From assembly GCA_949282195.1 (NCBI GenBank), contig CASDOW010000005.1:1-64000 (forward strand): a stretch of 64,000 bases of DNA, in the 5' to 3' direction. Under the pieces are notes generated by a model. That model saw nothing but the letters and a program-made list of their open reading frames with translations. It did not search any database and was not told where the DNA came from. This document shows positions 1-7,899 of the stretch, one piece after another (position 1 is the first letter of the stretch; each line of letters opens with the position of its first letter). Made by a program: the position numbers and the translations under genes. Origin of the DNA: an uncultured bacterium (GTDB lineage Bacteria > Cyanobacteriota > Vampirovibrionia > Gastranaerophilales > Gastranaerophilaceae).

Positions 1-2
1 TA

Positions 3-83
3 GAAGCAATGAGAGCTGAACTAGAAACTGTAAAAGAACAAATAAAATCTGATATAGACAGTTCAAAAATCAGTTTAAGCTAA
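3..83 (+). CDS. C-terminal end of a coiled-coil protein (partial)
   Basis: The window opens inside a gene whose last 26 codons are readable before a TAA stop. The tail is polar and helical, and its last 21 residues align without gaps to the last 21 residues of the protein encoded at 3129-3656. About 10 positions are identical and most others are conservative, and both end in an I-x-L-S motif directly before the stop. I infer that the two are paralogues. The start and most of the protein lie outside the window, so the function cannot be read. Confidence 0.6.
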   Translation, partial: EAMRAELETVKEQIKSDIDSSKISLS

Positions 84-104
84 TAAGATAGATTTATAAA
101 TAAA

Positions 105-629
105 CTAAATTTCGCCGATAAATTTCTTAAAAGACAAAAGAACTTTATCGGCTTCTTTTTTAAAAGACTCATAATCGGAATTATTTTCAACTGCAATATT
201 CCAATCAGAATAATTATCAAGCGCAGTTTCAGTATCGTCATCTTTATTAACAAGTATTCCTCTTTTTGCTCTATTTTGTTCATTTGACTCAACTCGAACC
301 AAAAAAGCTCCTAAATTTTTAAAATAATTCAATTCAGCCAAAACCCTAACATCAGGCACAATTATATTATCATATTGAGATAAATTTTTAAGCCAATAAT
401 CATCTCCCTGATTTCTGCCCCAATTACCCAATTCAATTAAATCTTTTCTATATAAATGTTTATTCTTCTCGATTTCATCAAAAGATAAACTCTTTCTTTT
501 GCCATATTCTAATTTAATCGCATCACCTATCCCAATTCGTTTAAAACTAGGAAGCATTTGCAATAATATTTTTGCAAGCGTATCTTTTCCGCTGTATTGT
601 TTTCCTGAAATTACAATAATCTTTTTCAT
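105..629 (-). CDS. Phosphomevalonate kinase / dNMP kinase-like P-loop protein
   Basis: A 174-residue P-loop kinase. The N-terminus carries G-K-Q-Y-S-G-K-D at residues 9-16. An RKDLIELG segment, a PDVRVLAELNYF segment and a late ALDNYSDWNIAVENN segment follow the order of the animal-type phosphomevalonate kinase family, to which bacterial and phage deoxynucleoside monophosphate kinases are also related. It should transfer phosphate from ATP to a small phosphorylated substrate, but which one cannot be told from sequence. I chose the ATG at 629 over an in-frame TTG at 635. There is no Shine-Dalgarno sequence, and a TATAAT lies 6 nt before this ATG, so the mRNA may be leaderless. No mevalonate genes are nearby. 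Confidence 0.75.
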   Translation of the reverse strand: MKKIIVISGKQYSGKDTLAKILLQMLPSFKRIGIGDAIKLEYGKRKSLSFDEIEKNKHLYRKDLIELGNWGRNQGDDYWLKNLSQYDNIIVPDVRVLAELNYFKNLGAFLVRVESNEQNRAKRGILVNKDDDTETALDNYSDWNIAVENNSDYESFKKEADKVLLSFKKFIGEI

Positions 630-635
630 AAACAA

Positions 636-641
636 ATTATA
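636..641 (-). promoter_or_regulatory. -10 box of a putative leaderless promoter
   Basis: TATAAT on the minus strand ends 6 nt before the ATG at 629. That would place the transcription start at or next to the start codon. No ribosome binding site is visible. Confidence 0.5.
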
Positions 642-787
642 TGATAAAAAAAGAGGTCATCTAAAATAAATTATTAAGTTTTGTTAAATTAAAAAATAAT
701 TTTTATCAATTATTTTTTTAAAAAAAACTTTACATAAATGTAGGAAGTTTAACTTTTATGTTTTACACACAAAACGGGGGAAAAATT

Positions 788-1027
788 ATGACAGGTTTAG
801 TAAATCAAAATGAAAAAAATCAAAGCAAAAAAGCAAGCTTTTATGCAAAACTTTATGAATATAAAATTTCAAAAAAATATCGATTTAGCTTAAAAAATAT
901 AGCATTTATCAGTGAAGCTGGTATAAATAATCAACATTTAAAATTATATTTAAATGATGAAATTAGTTTAAAAAAGGAAAATAACGCGCTAAATAAAAGC
1001 AATAGGGAAATAATTAAACTACTATAA
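788..1027 (+). CDS. Small basic hypothetical protein
   Basis: A 79-residue lysine- and asparagine-rich protein with no signal peptide or membrane segment and no family I recognise. The start at 788 is preferred over the in-frame ATG at 758 because a GGGGG run (776-780) sits 7 nt upstream of it as a ribosome binding site. The central part (KLYEYKISKKYRFSLKN) is amphipathic and the C-terminus looks helical. It is a single gene that ends at a strong shared terminator. Confidence 0.6.
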   Translation: MTGLVNQNEKNQSKKASFYAKLYEYKISKKYRFSLKNIAFISEAGINNQHLKLYLNDEISLKKENNALNKSNREIIKLL

Positions 1028-1030
1028 AAT

Positions 1031-1056
1031 AAAATGCCTGATTATTCAGGCATTTT
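1031..1056. terminator. Bidirectional terminator
   Basis: An 11-bp perfect stem (1031-1041 pairs with 1046-1056, loop TTAT) has A/T runs on both sides. It separates two convergent genes and overlaps the stop codon of the leftward oxidoreductase gene. Confidence 0.8.
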
Positions 1057-2419
1057 ATTTGTTTAATTTTTCTTTTAGTTTATATGCAGCTGTTAATATC
1101 GGATCAATAGAACCTGAAAACGGAGGTGCATAAGGTAAATCAAGATGCAATAAGTCATCAACTGTGGCCCTATTTTTTAATGCCGAAGCAACGGTATTAA
1201 TTCTCTGAGAGATATTATCCCTGCAGCCAATTCCTTGAGCGCCTAATAATTCACCGCTTCTTTTATCAGCAACGAGTTTTATTGTTATATCATTAACATT
1301 TGGCATATAACTTGCTTTATCTTTTTTGGTGACAGTAGCATAAATAGGAGCAAGATTAATTCTATCCTGATATCCAATTGCATCTTTATAAGTTAAACCT
1401 GTTTTTGATATAGTATATTCAAAAAATCTTGTAATTGTAGACTTTAAAACACCGTCAAACTTTTCAAAATATTCATCAGATGTGGCATTTATTGCGGCAA
1501 CCCTGCCTTCTTTATTTGCAATTGTACCAAGACCGATATATGTCGGAATTTTTGTAATTATGCAATAGGCTTCGGTGCAATCTCCGCAAGCATAGATATT
1601 TTTATAATTTGTGCGCATTTTACTATCCACATATATTGCACCTGTAGTACCAATATGTATTCCGGCTTTTTTTGCCAGTTCCACATTAGGAGATGCACCC
1701 GTTGCCAAAACGCAAAAATCAGCATATATTTCATCACCTTTATCTGTTATTGCACACTTAAAATTATAATTTTCATCAACTTCAAATTTGGTTATTCTTC
1801 TTGAAAAATAAGGTTCAATATGAGTATCACATTTTGAAACAATGATATCTTGAATTATTTTAGAAAAATCATCGTCAAAATCAGAGGCAAGCCTGTCTTT
1901 AAATTCAACAAGCTTAACATTTAACCCGTTTTTAATAAAAGCTTCCGTTAATTCAATACCAATATATCCGCCGCCAACCAATAATACACTTTTGGATTTT
2001 TGCATGATATTTTTAATATTAACGCCGTCTTCAAGGCTTCTTAGCGTGAAAATGTTTTTTGCATTTGCATTTTCAACCTTCGGAATATTAACCTTTGCAC
2101 CCAATGCCAAAATTAATTCATCATAGAAAATATGATTTCCGTTAATCAAAATACAATTTTTATCGGGGTAAATTTCCTGAGCTTCATGGTTTAAAAATAC
2201 GGGTATACCTTTATCAATAAAATCTTGAGGTGTTCTTATGATTAATTTATTTATATCATCAACACTTCCTTCTATATAATAAGGCAAACCACACAAAGAA
2301 TAAGCAATTTTATCCTCATTTGTGTATAATTCAACATGGTTATTAGGCTCTAATCTTTTGGCTTTTGAAGCTGCTTTAGCTCCTGCAGCACCGCCCCCTA
2401 TTACAACAATTTTTTTCAT
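1055..2419 (-). CDS. CoA-disulfide reductase / NADH oxidase-like flavoprotein
   Basis: A 454-residue FAD- and NAD(P)-dependent disulfide oxidoreductase with a single redox cysteine. The FAD fingerprint GGGAAG is at residues 8-13. The S-L-C-G-L-P-Y-Y motif places the cysteine at residue 43, the position used by CoA-disulfide reductases and NADH oxidases of the Nox/CoADR family. A second dinucleotide fold (GGGYIGIE) lies near residue 150 and a dimerisation domain follows residue 330. It probably reduces CoA disulfide, persulfide or oxygen with NAD(P)H in the cytoplasm. The ATG at 2419 was chosen because MKKIVVIGGG is the usual N-terminus; an in-frame TTG lies at 2437. It is divergent from rsmD, with about 30 bp between them. 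Confidence 0.85.
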   Translation of the reverse strand: MKKIVVIGGGAAGAKAASKAKRLEPNNHVELYTNEDKIAYSLCGLPYYIEGSVDDINKLIIRTPQDFIDKGIPVFLNHEAQEIYPDKNCILINGNHIFYDELILALGAKVNIPKVENANAKNIFTLRSLEDGVNIKNIMQKSKSVLLVGGGYIGIELTEAFIKNGLNVKLVEFKDRLASDFDDDFSKIIQDIIVSKCDTHIEPYFSRRITKFEVDENYNFKCAITDKGDEIYADFCVLATGASPNVELAKKAGIHIGTTGAIYVDSKMRTNYKNIYACGDCTEAYCIITKIPTYIGLGTIANKEGRVAAINATSDEYFEKFDGVLKSTITRFFEYTISKTGLTYKDAIGYQDRINLAPIYATVTKKDKASYMPNVNDITIKLVADKRSGELLGAQGIGCRDNISQRINTVASALKNRATVDDLLHLDLPYAPPFSGSIDPILTAAYKLKEKLNK

Positions 2420-2451
2420 GGTAAATTTATCATACAAAAAGGAGTAAAATT

Positions 2452-2988
2452 TTGTATCTGACAGGTGGGCAATTTAAAGGTCGTAAAATCGACATACCAA
2501 AAGACGCAAGACCTACACTTTCAAAAGTTAGAGAAAGCGTATTTAACATGCTCCAGCAATTTGACCTTCAAGACAACACTTTTCTTGATATGTTTGCAGG
2601 CAGCGCAATAATGGGGCTTGAAGCAATTTCAAGAGGATATAGCGTTGTTGAACTAGAAATTAATCCAAAAACAGGCGCAATAATAAAGAAAAACTACGAA
2701 AAAATAAAGCAAAAACCGAATATTATAATAACAGACAGCTTAAAATACAAAACAGACGATAGATTTAGCGTTATATATATTGATCCCCCTTGGCAAACAA
2801 ATTATGAACCAATAATAAAAAAAGCGCATTCATTGCTTGCACAAAACGGAATCATAATAGTTGAATATGACAATAAAAGCCAAATAGATATATCTAAAAT
2901 CATTTTTGATTTAAATATAAATCTTGAAATAATTAAATCCAAAAAATACGGAAGATGCCTAATAGCAATACTTAGAGCTGTAAAATAA
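2452..2988 (+). CDS. rsmD: 16S rRNA (guanine966-N2)-methyltransferase RsmD
   Basis: A 178-residue class I SAM-dependent methyltransferase. The N-terminal G-G-x-x-K-G-R segment and RPTLSKVRESVFNML are typical of RsmD. The SAM-binding motif DMFAGSAIMGLEA is at 46-58 and the catalytic motif DPPW at 111-114. RsmD methylates the N2 of G966 (E. coli numbering) in 16S rRNA during 30S assembly. The start is a TTG with a GGAG ribosome binding site 7 nt upstream; no better ATG exists near it. Confidence 0.93.
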   Translation: MYLTGGQFKGRKIDIPKDARPTLSKVRESVFNMLQQFDLQDNTFLDMFAGSAIMGLEAISRGYSVVELEINPKTGAIIKKNYEKIKQKPNIIITDSLKYKTDDRFSVIYIDPPWQTNYEPIIKKAHSLLAQNGIIIVEYDNKSQIDISKIIFDLNINLEIIKSKKYGRCLIAILRAVK

Positions 2989-3014
2989 ATACAATGTTAA
3001 GAAATGTTACAAAA

Positions 3015-3026
3015 GAGTATATACTC
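3015..3026. repeat. 12-bp perfect palindrome upstream of the coiled-coil gene
   Basis: GAGTATATACTC lies about 100 bp before the ATG at 3129 and just before a run of TATA-like sequence. It could be an operator half-site pair. In a genome this AT-rich it could also be chance. Confidence 0.25.
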
Positions 3027-3128
3027 CTTATATAACAAAGACAATATTTTTATACAAATTTTGTTTATTAATATAAGAAAAGAAATAACACACGTTACAC
3101 ACACTAAACTTTAAGAAAGAGGACAATT

Positions 3129-3656
3129 ATGGGTTGGGTTACACTGGCTTTAAGGAAAACGGAGTTAAAAAGAACTCACGCCGCCTATCAATTAGAAGAT
3201 TTACAAATCTCAAGAGAAAAAAGAAGAATGGCAAGAGAATACCATGCCGAACAGGTTGGAGTTGAAAACGACAAAAACGAACAAACAAGAAACATTCGCG
3301 ATAATTACAATTCGCAAAAACAAACAATTTATGATGATATGAGCGCACTAAGAGAAGCTGCAAAAGAAGCAGGAGAATCATCAACAGACTACGAATACAA
3401 CGGACAAACATTATCAGACTTACAAAGTCAACTTGATGATTTAAAAGAAAATTATACATATGAAAACAGCGAAGTTGAATCATACTGGGAAGATGAATTG
3501 GCAATGATTGAGGAAGAATCAAACGACCAAGAAACAACGCTTGATCAACAACAAGTTGAAATTGAAACCCTAATGGAAAACGTAAGTCAAGAAATGCAAT
3601 CAGTATCAGAAGCAATAAGCTCTGAAATTCAAAACTCAACAATTAAGCTCTCATAG
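3129..3656 (+). CDS. Acidic coiled-coil protein of unknown function
   Basis: A 175-residue, very polar, glutamate/glutamine-rich protein. Nearly the whole chain after residue 12 looks like coiled coil, and there is no signal peptide or membrane segment. An AGAGGA ribosome binding site precedes the ATG. Its C-terminal 21 residues match the C-terminus of the partial gene at 3-83, so it belongs to a small paralogous family. The N-terminal part (TLALRKTELKRTHAAYQLEDLQISREKR, written here as the segment near residues 5-32) is basic, while the rest is acidic. A structural or packing role is possible but unproven. Confidence 0.75.
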   Translation: MGWVTLALRKTELKRTHAAYQLEDLQISREKRRMAREYHAEQVGVENDKNEQTRNIRDNYNSQKQTIYDDMSALREAAKEAGESSTDYEYNGQTLSDLQSQLDDLKENYTYENSEVESYWEDELAMIEEESNDQETTLDQQQVEIETLMENVSQEMQSVSEAISSEIQNSTIKLS

Positions 3657-3684
3657 GCTAAAATGAAATCTTAAAGTATAGTGT

Positions 3685-3716
3685 AAAAAAGACGGAGTTT
3701 AAACTCCGTCTTTTTT
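3685..3716. terminator. Bidirectional terminator
   Basis: A perfect 16-bp inverted repeat with no loop bases between its arms (core GACGGAGTTT/AAACTCCGTC) is flanked by A6 and T6. It serves the convergent genes ending at 3656 and 3723. Confidence 0.85.
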
Positions 3717-3722
3717 AATTTA

Positions 3723-4262
3723 TTAGCCTCCAAAGACTCTATCTTCATTGTCAGAAGTAGATTCAGTATTATCTACTCTCGATTCGTAAAACATAGACAT
3801 TTGAGTCGGGTTTATTCTTGGATATTTTTCTTTAACGTCTTTAATTTCTTGATTTATTCTATATGCATTTATTTCACCTTGAGTTACTCTGCCGTCGTGG
3901 TTTGTGTCAATTTCAGTAAAATTAGATAAAACCGTATCTAACAAAGATGACATTGAAGACCCGCCTGAAACGCAAAGTTGAGATAATTCATTATAGGTCA
4001 TACCTTGTGAGCGCAATTTTGCAGAATAATTTGTCATATCTTCGGTTGTAATCAGACCGTCACCGTCAAGGTCAATCTGATTAAAATTTGTCATCAAATA
4101 GCTTCTGAAGGTTTGATTGACAGTATATTTTATTGTATCACTTTCGGGATTTAAAATATTTTCTAATGATAACCCGTTTGCGCCATTCAACATTAAAAGA
4201 TAATTTGCATTTAATCCTGAAATAGCACCTGTAAATAAACTCGAACCAATTAAATTAGCCAT
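3723..4262 (-). CDS. EF-hand calcium-binding protein
   Basis: A 179-residue protein with two EF-hand loops. The first spans residues 64-75 (DLDGDGLITTED, with Asp instead of Glu at position 12). The second spans residues 119-130 (DTNHDGRVTQGE). The N-terminal 35 residues are hydrophobic and glycine/leucine-rich but lack a clear signal peptidase site. A GAGG ribosome binding site supports the ATG at 4262. It is convergent with the coiled-coil gene. It probably binds Ca2+; its partner is unknown. Confidence 0.8.
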   Translation of the reverse strand: MANLIGSSLFTGAISGLNANYLLMLNGANGLSLENILNPESDTIKYTVNQTFRSYLMTNFNQIDLDGDGLITTEDMTNYSAKLRSQGMTYNELSQLCVSGGSSMSSLLDTVLSNFTEIDTNHDGRVTQGEINAYRINQEIKDVKEKYPRINPTQMSMFYESRVDNTESTSDNEDRVFGG

Positions 4263-4401
4263 AACTATACCTCATAATATAACTATATAAATTTTAATGT
4301 TATTTTTAAAAAAGTAAACCCAATATATGTATGAAAAATATAAAATAAAATAATTTATGTAACATATTAAAATAATAGTATTGAAAAGCTTGATAATAGT
4401 C

Positions 4402-4429
4402 TTGTTTATGAGATGATTATTAATATAAT
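4402..4429 (+). promoter_or_regulatory. Putative sigma-70 promoter of fusA
   Basis: TTGTTT (4402-4407), a 16-bp spacer and a perfect TATAAT (4424-4429), followed by a leader of about 28 nt with a GGAAA ribosome binding site before the fusA ATG. Confidence 0.5.
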
Positions 4430-4463
4430 AAAGGATACTATTTTTTAGAAAAGGAAATTAAAT

Positions 4464-6554
4464 ATGCCAAGAAAAACAGCACTGGAAAAAATCCGCAATA
4501 TTGGTATTGCTGCGCACATCGACGCAGGTAAAACTACCACAACAGAGCGTATTTTATTCTATACAGGTAAAACACATAAAATCGGCGAAGTGCACGACGG
4601 TGCTGCCGTAACCGACTTTATGGAACAAGAAAGAGAAAGAGGTATCACAATTCAATCAGCAGCCGTAACTGCTTCTTGGAAAGGACACCAAATTAACATC
4701 ATCGACACCCCCGGCCACGTTGACTTTACAATCGAAGTAGAACGTTCATTACGTGTATTAGACGGTGTTGTTGCCGTATTTTGTGCAGTAGGCGGTGTTC
4801 AATCTCAATCTGAAACAGTATGGCGCCAAGCAAACAGATACGAAGTACCAAGAATGGTATTCGTAAATAAAATGGATAGAACAGGTGCCGATTTCTATCG
4901 TGTAGTTGACCAAATCAAAAACAGACTTGGCGCAAATGCAGTTCCTATCCAGCTTCCAATCGGCGCTGAAGATCAATTTACAGGTCTTGTTGATTTAATG
5001 ACAATGAAAGCTGAAATTTATACAAATGACCTTGGAACAGATATAAAAGAAGAAGATATTCCTGCTGATTTAAAAGACAAAGCTCAAGAATACAGAGATG
5101 CAATGGTTGAAGCAATTGCAGCTGAAGATGATGCTTTAATGGAAAAATTCTTTGAAGATCCTTCTACAATCACTATTGAAGAATTAAAAGCAGGCTTAAG
5201 AAAAGCTGTTTGCAACAATAAAATTGTTCCTGTTTGCTGCGGTACAGCATTCAAAAACAAAGGTGTTCAATTATTATTGAACAATGTTGTAGACTATATG
5301 CCTTCTCCTGTTGACGTAAAAGCAATTGAAGGCGAACTTGAAGACGGAACAAAAACTGAGCGTCATTCATCAGATGATGAACCATTCTCAGCTCTTGCAT
5401 TCAAAGTTATGACAGACCCGTTTGTTGGACGTTTAACTTTCTTAAGAGTTTATTCAGGCTCAATTTCTTCCGGTTCATACGTTTTAAATGCAACAAACGG
5501 CAAAAAAGAACGTATTTCAAGATTGGTTAGAATGTATGCAGATCAACGTCTTGAAGAACAAGAAGTATACGCTGGCGACATCTGTGCAGCTGTTGGTTTA
5601 AAAGACACAACAACAGGCGATACTCTTTGTGACGAAAAAGCTCCAATCATCTTAGAAAGAATGAGCTTCCCTGAACCTGTTATTTCAGTTGCAATTGAGC
5701 CAAAAACAAAAGCCGACCAAGATAAAATGGGTATTGCACTTCAAAAACTTGCTGAAGAAGATCCTTCTTTCAGGGTTAAATCAGACACAGAAACAGGTCA
5801 AACAATCATATCAGGTATGGGTGAATTACACTTAGATATCATTGTTGACCGTATGTTAAGAGAATTTAAAGTTGAAGCTAATATCGGTAAACCTCAAGTT
5901 GCATATCGTGAAACAATTAGAGGCACTGCCGATCAAGACTCTAAATTCATCCGTCAATCAGGTGGTAAAGGTCAATATGGTCACGTTAAAATCAAAATTT
6001 CACCTGCGGGCGAAAACGAAGGTTTTGTATTTGAAAACAAAATCGTTGGTGGTGCAATTCCAAAAGAATACATTGAACCAGCAAGAAAAGGTATGGAAGA
6101 AGCTCTTGAAGGCGGTATCTTAGCCGGATATCCAATGATAGACGTTAAAGTTGAACTTTATGACGGAAGCTACCACGAAGTTGACTCTTCAGAAATGGCA
6201 TTCAAAATTGCAGGTTCAATGGCAATTAAAGAAGGTACTAAAAAAGCTCAACCTTGCATATTAGAACCAATGATGAAGGTTGAAATTGAAATTCCTGATG
6301 AATTTACAGGCACAATCATCGGTGATATCTCAAGACGTCGTGGTAGAGTTGAAGGTCAAGAACCTCAAGGAAATACCGGAAACGTTATCGTAAGAGCAAT
6401 TGTTCCTCTTGCAAATATGTTTGGTTACGCAACTGACTTGCGTTCAAATACACAAGGTAGAGGTACATTCTCTATGGAATTTAAATGTTATGAACAAGTT
6501 CCTGCTAATATTGAAAAAGAAATTATTTCAAAATCAGCAGCATCTGACAACTAA
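4464..6554 (+). CDS. fusA: Elongation factor G
   Basis: A 696-residue translational GTPase that drives ribosomal translocation. The G1 motif AHIDAGKT is at 17-24, the switch II motif DTPGH at 81-85 and the G4 motif NKMD at 135-138, followed by domains II-V of normal length. Codon use is more GC-rich at third positions near the 5' end than in neighbouring genes, as expected for a highly expressed gene. It stands alone between its own promoter and terminator rather than beside rpsL, rpsG and tuf. Confidence 0.98.
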   Translation: MPRKTALEKIRNIGIAAHIDAGKTTTTERILFYTGKTHKIGEVHDGAAVTDFMEQERERGITIQSAAVTASWKGHQINIIDTPGHVDFTIEVERSLRVLDGVVAVFCAVGGVQSQSETVWRQANRYEVPRMVFVNKMDRTGADFYRVVDQIKNRLGANAVPIQLPIGAEDQFTGLVDLMTMKAEIYTNDLGTDIKEEDIPADLKDKAQEYRDAMVEAIAAEDDALMEKFFEDPSTITIEELKAGLRKAVCNNKIVPVCCGTAFKNKGVQLLLNNVVDYMPSPVDVKAIEGELEDGTKTERHSSDDEPFSALAFKVMTDPFVGRLTFLRVYSGSISSGSYVLNATNGKKERISRLVRMYADQRLEEQEVYAGDICAAVGLKDTTTGDTLCDEKAPIILERMSFPEPVISVAIEPKTKADQDKMGIALQKLAEEDPSFRVKSDTETGQTIISGMGELHLDIIVDRMLREFKVEANIGKPQVAYRETIRGTADQDSKFIRQSGGKGQYGHVKIKISPAGENEGFVFENKIVGGAIPKEYIEPARKGMEEALEGGILAGYPMIDVKVELYDGSYHEVDSSEMAFKIAGSMAIKEGTKKAQPCILEPMMKVEIEIPDEFTGTIIGDISRRRGRVEGQEPQGNTGNVIVRAIVPLANMFGYATDLRSNTQGRGTFSMEFKCYEQVPANIEKEIISKSAASDN

Positions 6555-6575
6555 TTAATAGTTATTTTTCAAAAT

Positions 6576-6613
6576 AAAAAAGACAGATATAATGTATATC
6601 TGTCTTTTTTTTG
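6576..6613 (+). terminator. fusA terminator
   Basis: An 11-bp stem (6581-6591 with 6595-6605, loop ATG) is followed by a T8 tract, downstream of the fusA stop codon. Confidence 0.85.
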
Positions 6614-6642
6614 CTAAAAAAAACTGCCTAAATTAAGGCAGT
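6614..6642 (-). terminator. Terminator of the leftward gene at 6696-6959
   Basis: On the minus strand a 7-bp stem (ACTGCCT/AGGCAGT, 6623-6629 with 6636-6642) is followed directly by a T7 run. Confidence 0.55.
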
Positions 6643-6695
6643 AATTTGTAAACCTAACTATAATCCCCCATTTCAGATAAATAATTATTCTCTAA

Positions 6696-6959
6696 TTATT
6701 TACATACATCTGATACAAAAGATATAAAATCGAAAAAGCTTTCTTTAATGAAATCTTTTGCTAAAGCTTTCAATGGTATATCTTCAACTCTACGAAAAGC
6801 CAAATTGATTGGATCTTGAGCACATTTAAATTTGCTCCTTATATCTCTTTGGTCAATTCTATCTAAATTTCTTCTTAAAGAAACAGTATTATCCTTCACC
6901 TCGAACGGATTAAACTCTTCTTCTTCAAATACGTTTCTGTAATTTCTTAATCGTGTCAT
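6696..6959 (-). CDS. Small charged hypothetical protein
   Basis: An 87-residue soluble protein rich in Arg, Asp, Glu and Phe, with no recognised domain. It has two cysteines (one mid-chain, one next to the C-terminal lysine). GAGAG lies 7 nt before the ATG as a ribosome binding site. Its promoter region carries a 34-bp element (6994-7027) that recurs upstream of the gene at 8347-8925, so the two may be co-regulated. Confidence 0.55.
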   Translation of the reverse strand: MTRLRNYRNVFEEEEFNPFEVKDNTVSLRRNLDRIDQRDIRSKFKCAQDPINLAFRRVEDIPLKALAKDFIKESFFDFISFVSDVCK

Positions 6960-6993
6960 TTTTTTACTCTCTTAATATATATCCTGTATATAT

Positions 6994-7027
6994 TAATAAA
7001 GTATTTTTTAAATAAAAAATTGCCTAA
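6994..7027. repeat. 34-bp intergenic element, copy 1
   Basis: Thirty-two of 34 positions are identical to 8951-8984. It begins TAATAAAGTATTTTTT and ends AAAAAATTGCCTAA. It lies between the divergent gene at 6696-6959 and the ECF sigma operon. Its right end supplies TTGCCT, which has TATATA 18 bp downstream (7044-7049) as a possible rightward promoter. Confidence 0.7.
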
Positions 7028-7118
7028 TTTGTTAAATATTTTTTATATAAATGCTATATAACAGCTGAAATACAGTCATAGCTTGAAATTAATATTAAGA
7101 AATATTAAGAAAAATATA

Positions 7119-7149
7119 TTGAACAAAACATGGATTTTATCGTTATAAT
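7119..7149 (+). promoter_or_regulatory. Putative promoter of the ECF sigma operon
   Basis: TTGAAC (7119-7124), a long 19-bp spacer and TATAAT (7144-7149). An AAGGA ribosome binding site follows before the ATG at 7168. The long spacer lowers confidence. Confidence 0.4.
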
Positions 7150-7167
7150 ATATGTAAGGAATAAAAT

Positions 7168-7395
7168 ATGGATACATTATCTGAATTAATCAAAGAAGCA
7201 AGACCGCTTTACAGACAAAGAAAAAGAAGAAAAGCAATGGCAAAATTATTTGTCGTGTTATTTATTCCCGCTTTTCTTTTCTCAAGTGCAATCAGCATAT
7301 ACAACCAAGGAAATGACTTATATTTGTCATTAAGCTCAAACACGCTTCAAAAACAACTCCTTGAAGATGAATTTGCACTTCAAAAGGTAAAATAA
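7168..7395 (+). CDS. Small single-pass membrane protein in the ECF sigma operon
   Basis: A 75-residue protein with a short charged N-terminus (LSELIKEARPLYRQRKRRK), one membrane helix near residues 25-45 and a C-terminal tail of about 30 residues. The basic stretch before the helix predicts the N-terminus inside. It lies directly upstream of the sigma factor gene, whose TTG start follows its stop codon without a gap. The position is suggestive of a membrane regulator such as a very small anti-sigma factor, but no zinc-binding anti-sigma motif is present, so the role is inference. Confidence 0.65.
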   Translation: MDTLSELIKEARPLYRQRKRRKAMAKLFVVLFIPAFLFSSAISIYNQGNDLYLSLSSNTLQKQLLEDEFALQKVK

Positions 7396-7899
7396 TTGAA
7401 AGATATAATTAACAAAAACAAACAAAAAATTCGTCAAATTATAAAAAAGTTCACAGGCACGCAAAATGAAGATTTAGAACAAGAAGTATACATAAAAACA
7501 TTTCTTCATCTTGATAAATACAAAGAACAAAATAAATTCTCGCAATGGATTTGCACAATAGCTGCAAATATATGTCGAGATTACTTGAAAAGCTCATATT
7601 TCAGAAATCAAAGCATTTCAACCAGAGATGACAATGTAATTAACTCAATTAAATCAAAACAAAATCCGGAAAAAGAACTAACAAATAAAGAAAGACAAAA
7701 AATAATTTTAAAGGAAATTAATGCACTTCCTAAAAAAATGAAGGAAGTTATAATTCTTTATGAATTTGAAGATTATTCATATGAAAAAATATCTCAAATT
7801 TTAAAAGTTCCTCAAGGAACAGTCAAATCAAGAATAAACAATGCAAGGAAAATACTAAAAGAAAAACTCAGTTTTTTAATGACAGAGGAAAAAAGCTAA
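7396..7899 (+). CDS. ECF-type RNA polymerase sigma factor
   Basis: A 167-residue sigma-70 family protein. Region 2 covers about residues 10-75 (EDLEQEVYIKTFLHLDKY and FSQWICTIAANICRDYLKSS). Region 4 covers about 105-160 and includes the helix-turn-helix YSYEKISQILKVPQGTVKSR. It has no sigma 3 domain, which is typical of extracytoplasmic-function sigma factors. The TTG start at 7396 directly abuts the upstream stop codon and has AGG about 8 nt before it. The stop codon overlaps the next ATG (TAATG), so the three genes are translationally coupled. The likely signal is envelope stress, judging from the Spy-like third gene. Confidence 0.9.
   Translation: MKDIINKNKQKIRQIIKKFTGTQNEDLEQEVYIKTFLHLDKYKEQNKFSQWICTIAANICRDYLKSSYFRNQSISTRDDNVINSIKSKQNPEKELTNKERQKIILKEINALPKKMKEVIILYEFEDYSYEKISQILKVPQGTVKSRINNARKILKEKLSFLMTEEKS

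Noticed and set aside
115-122. GCCGATAA, a perfect sigma-28 -10 box, on the plus strand
   Set aside because: It is the reverse of the last codons of the kinase-like gene, no gene follows rightward at a fitting distance, and there is no TAAAGTTT-like box 11 bp upstream.
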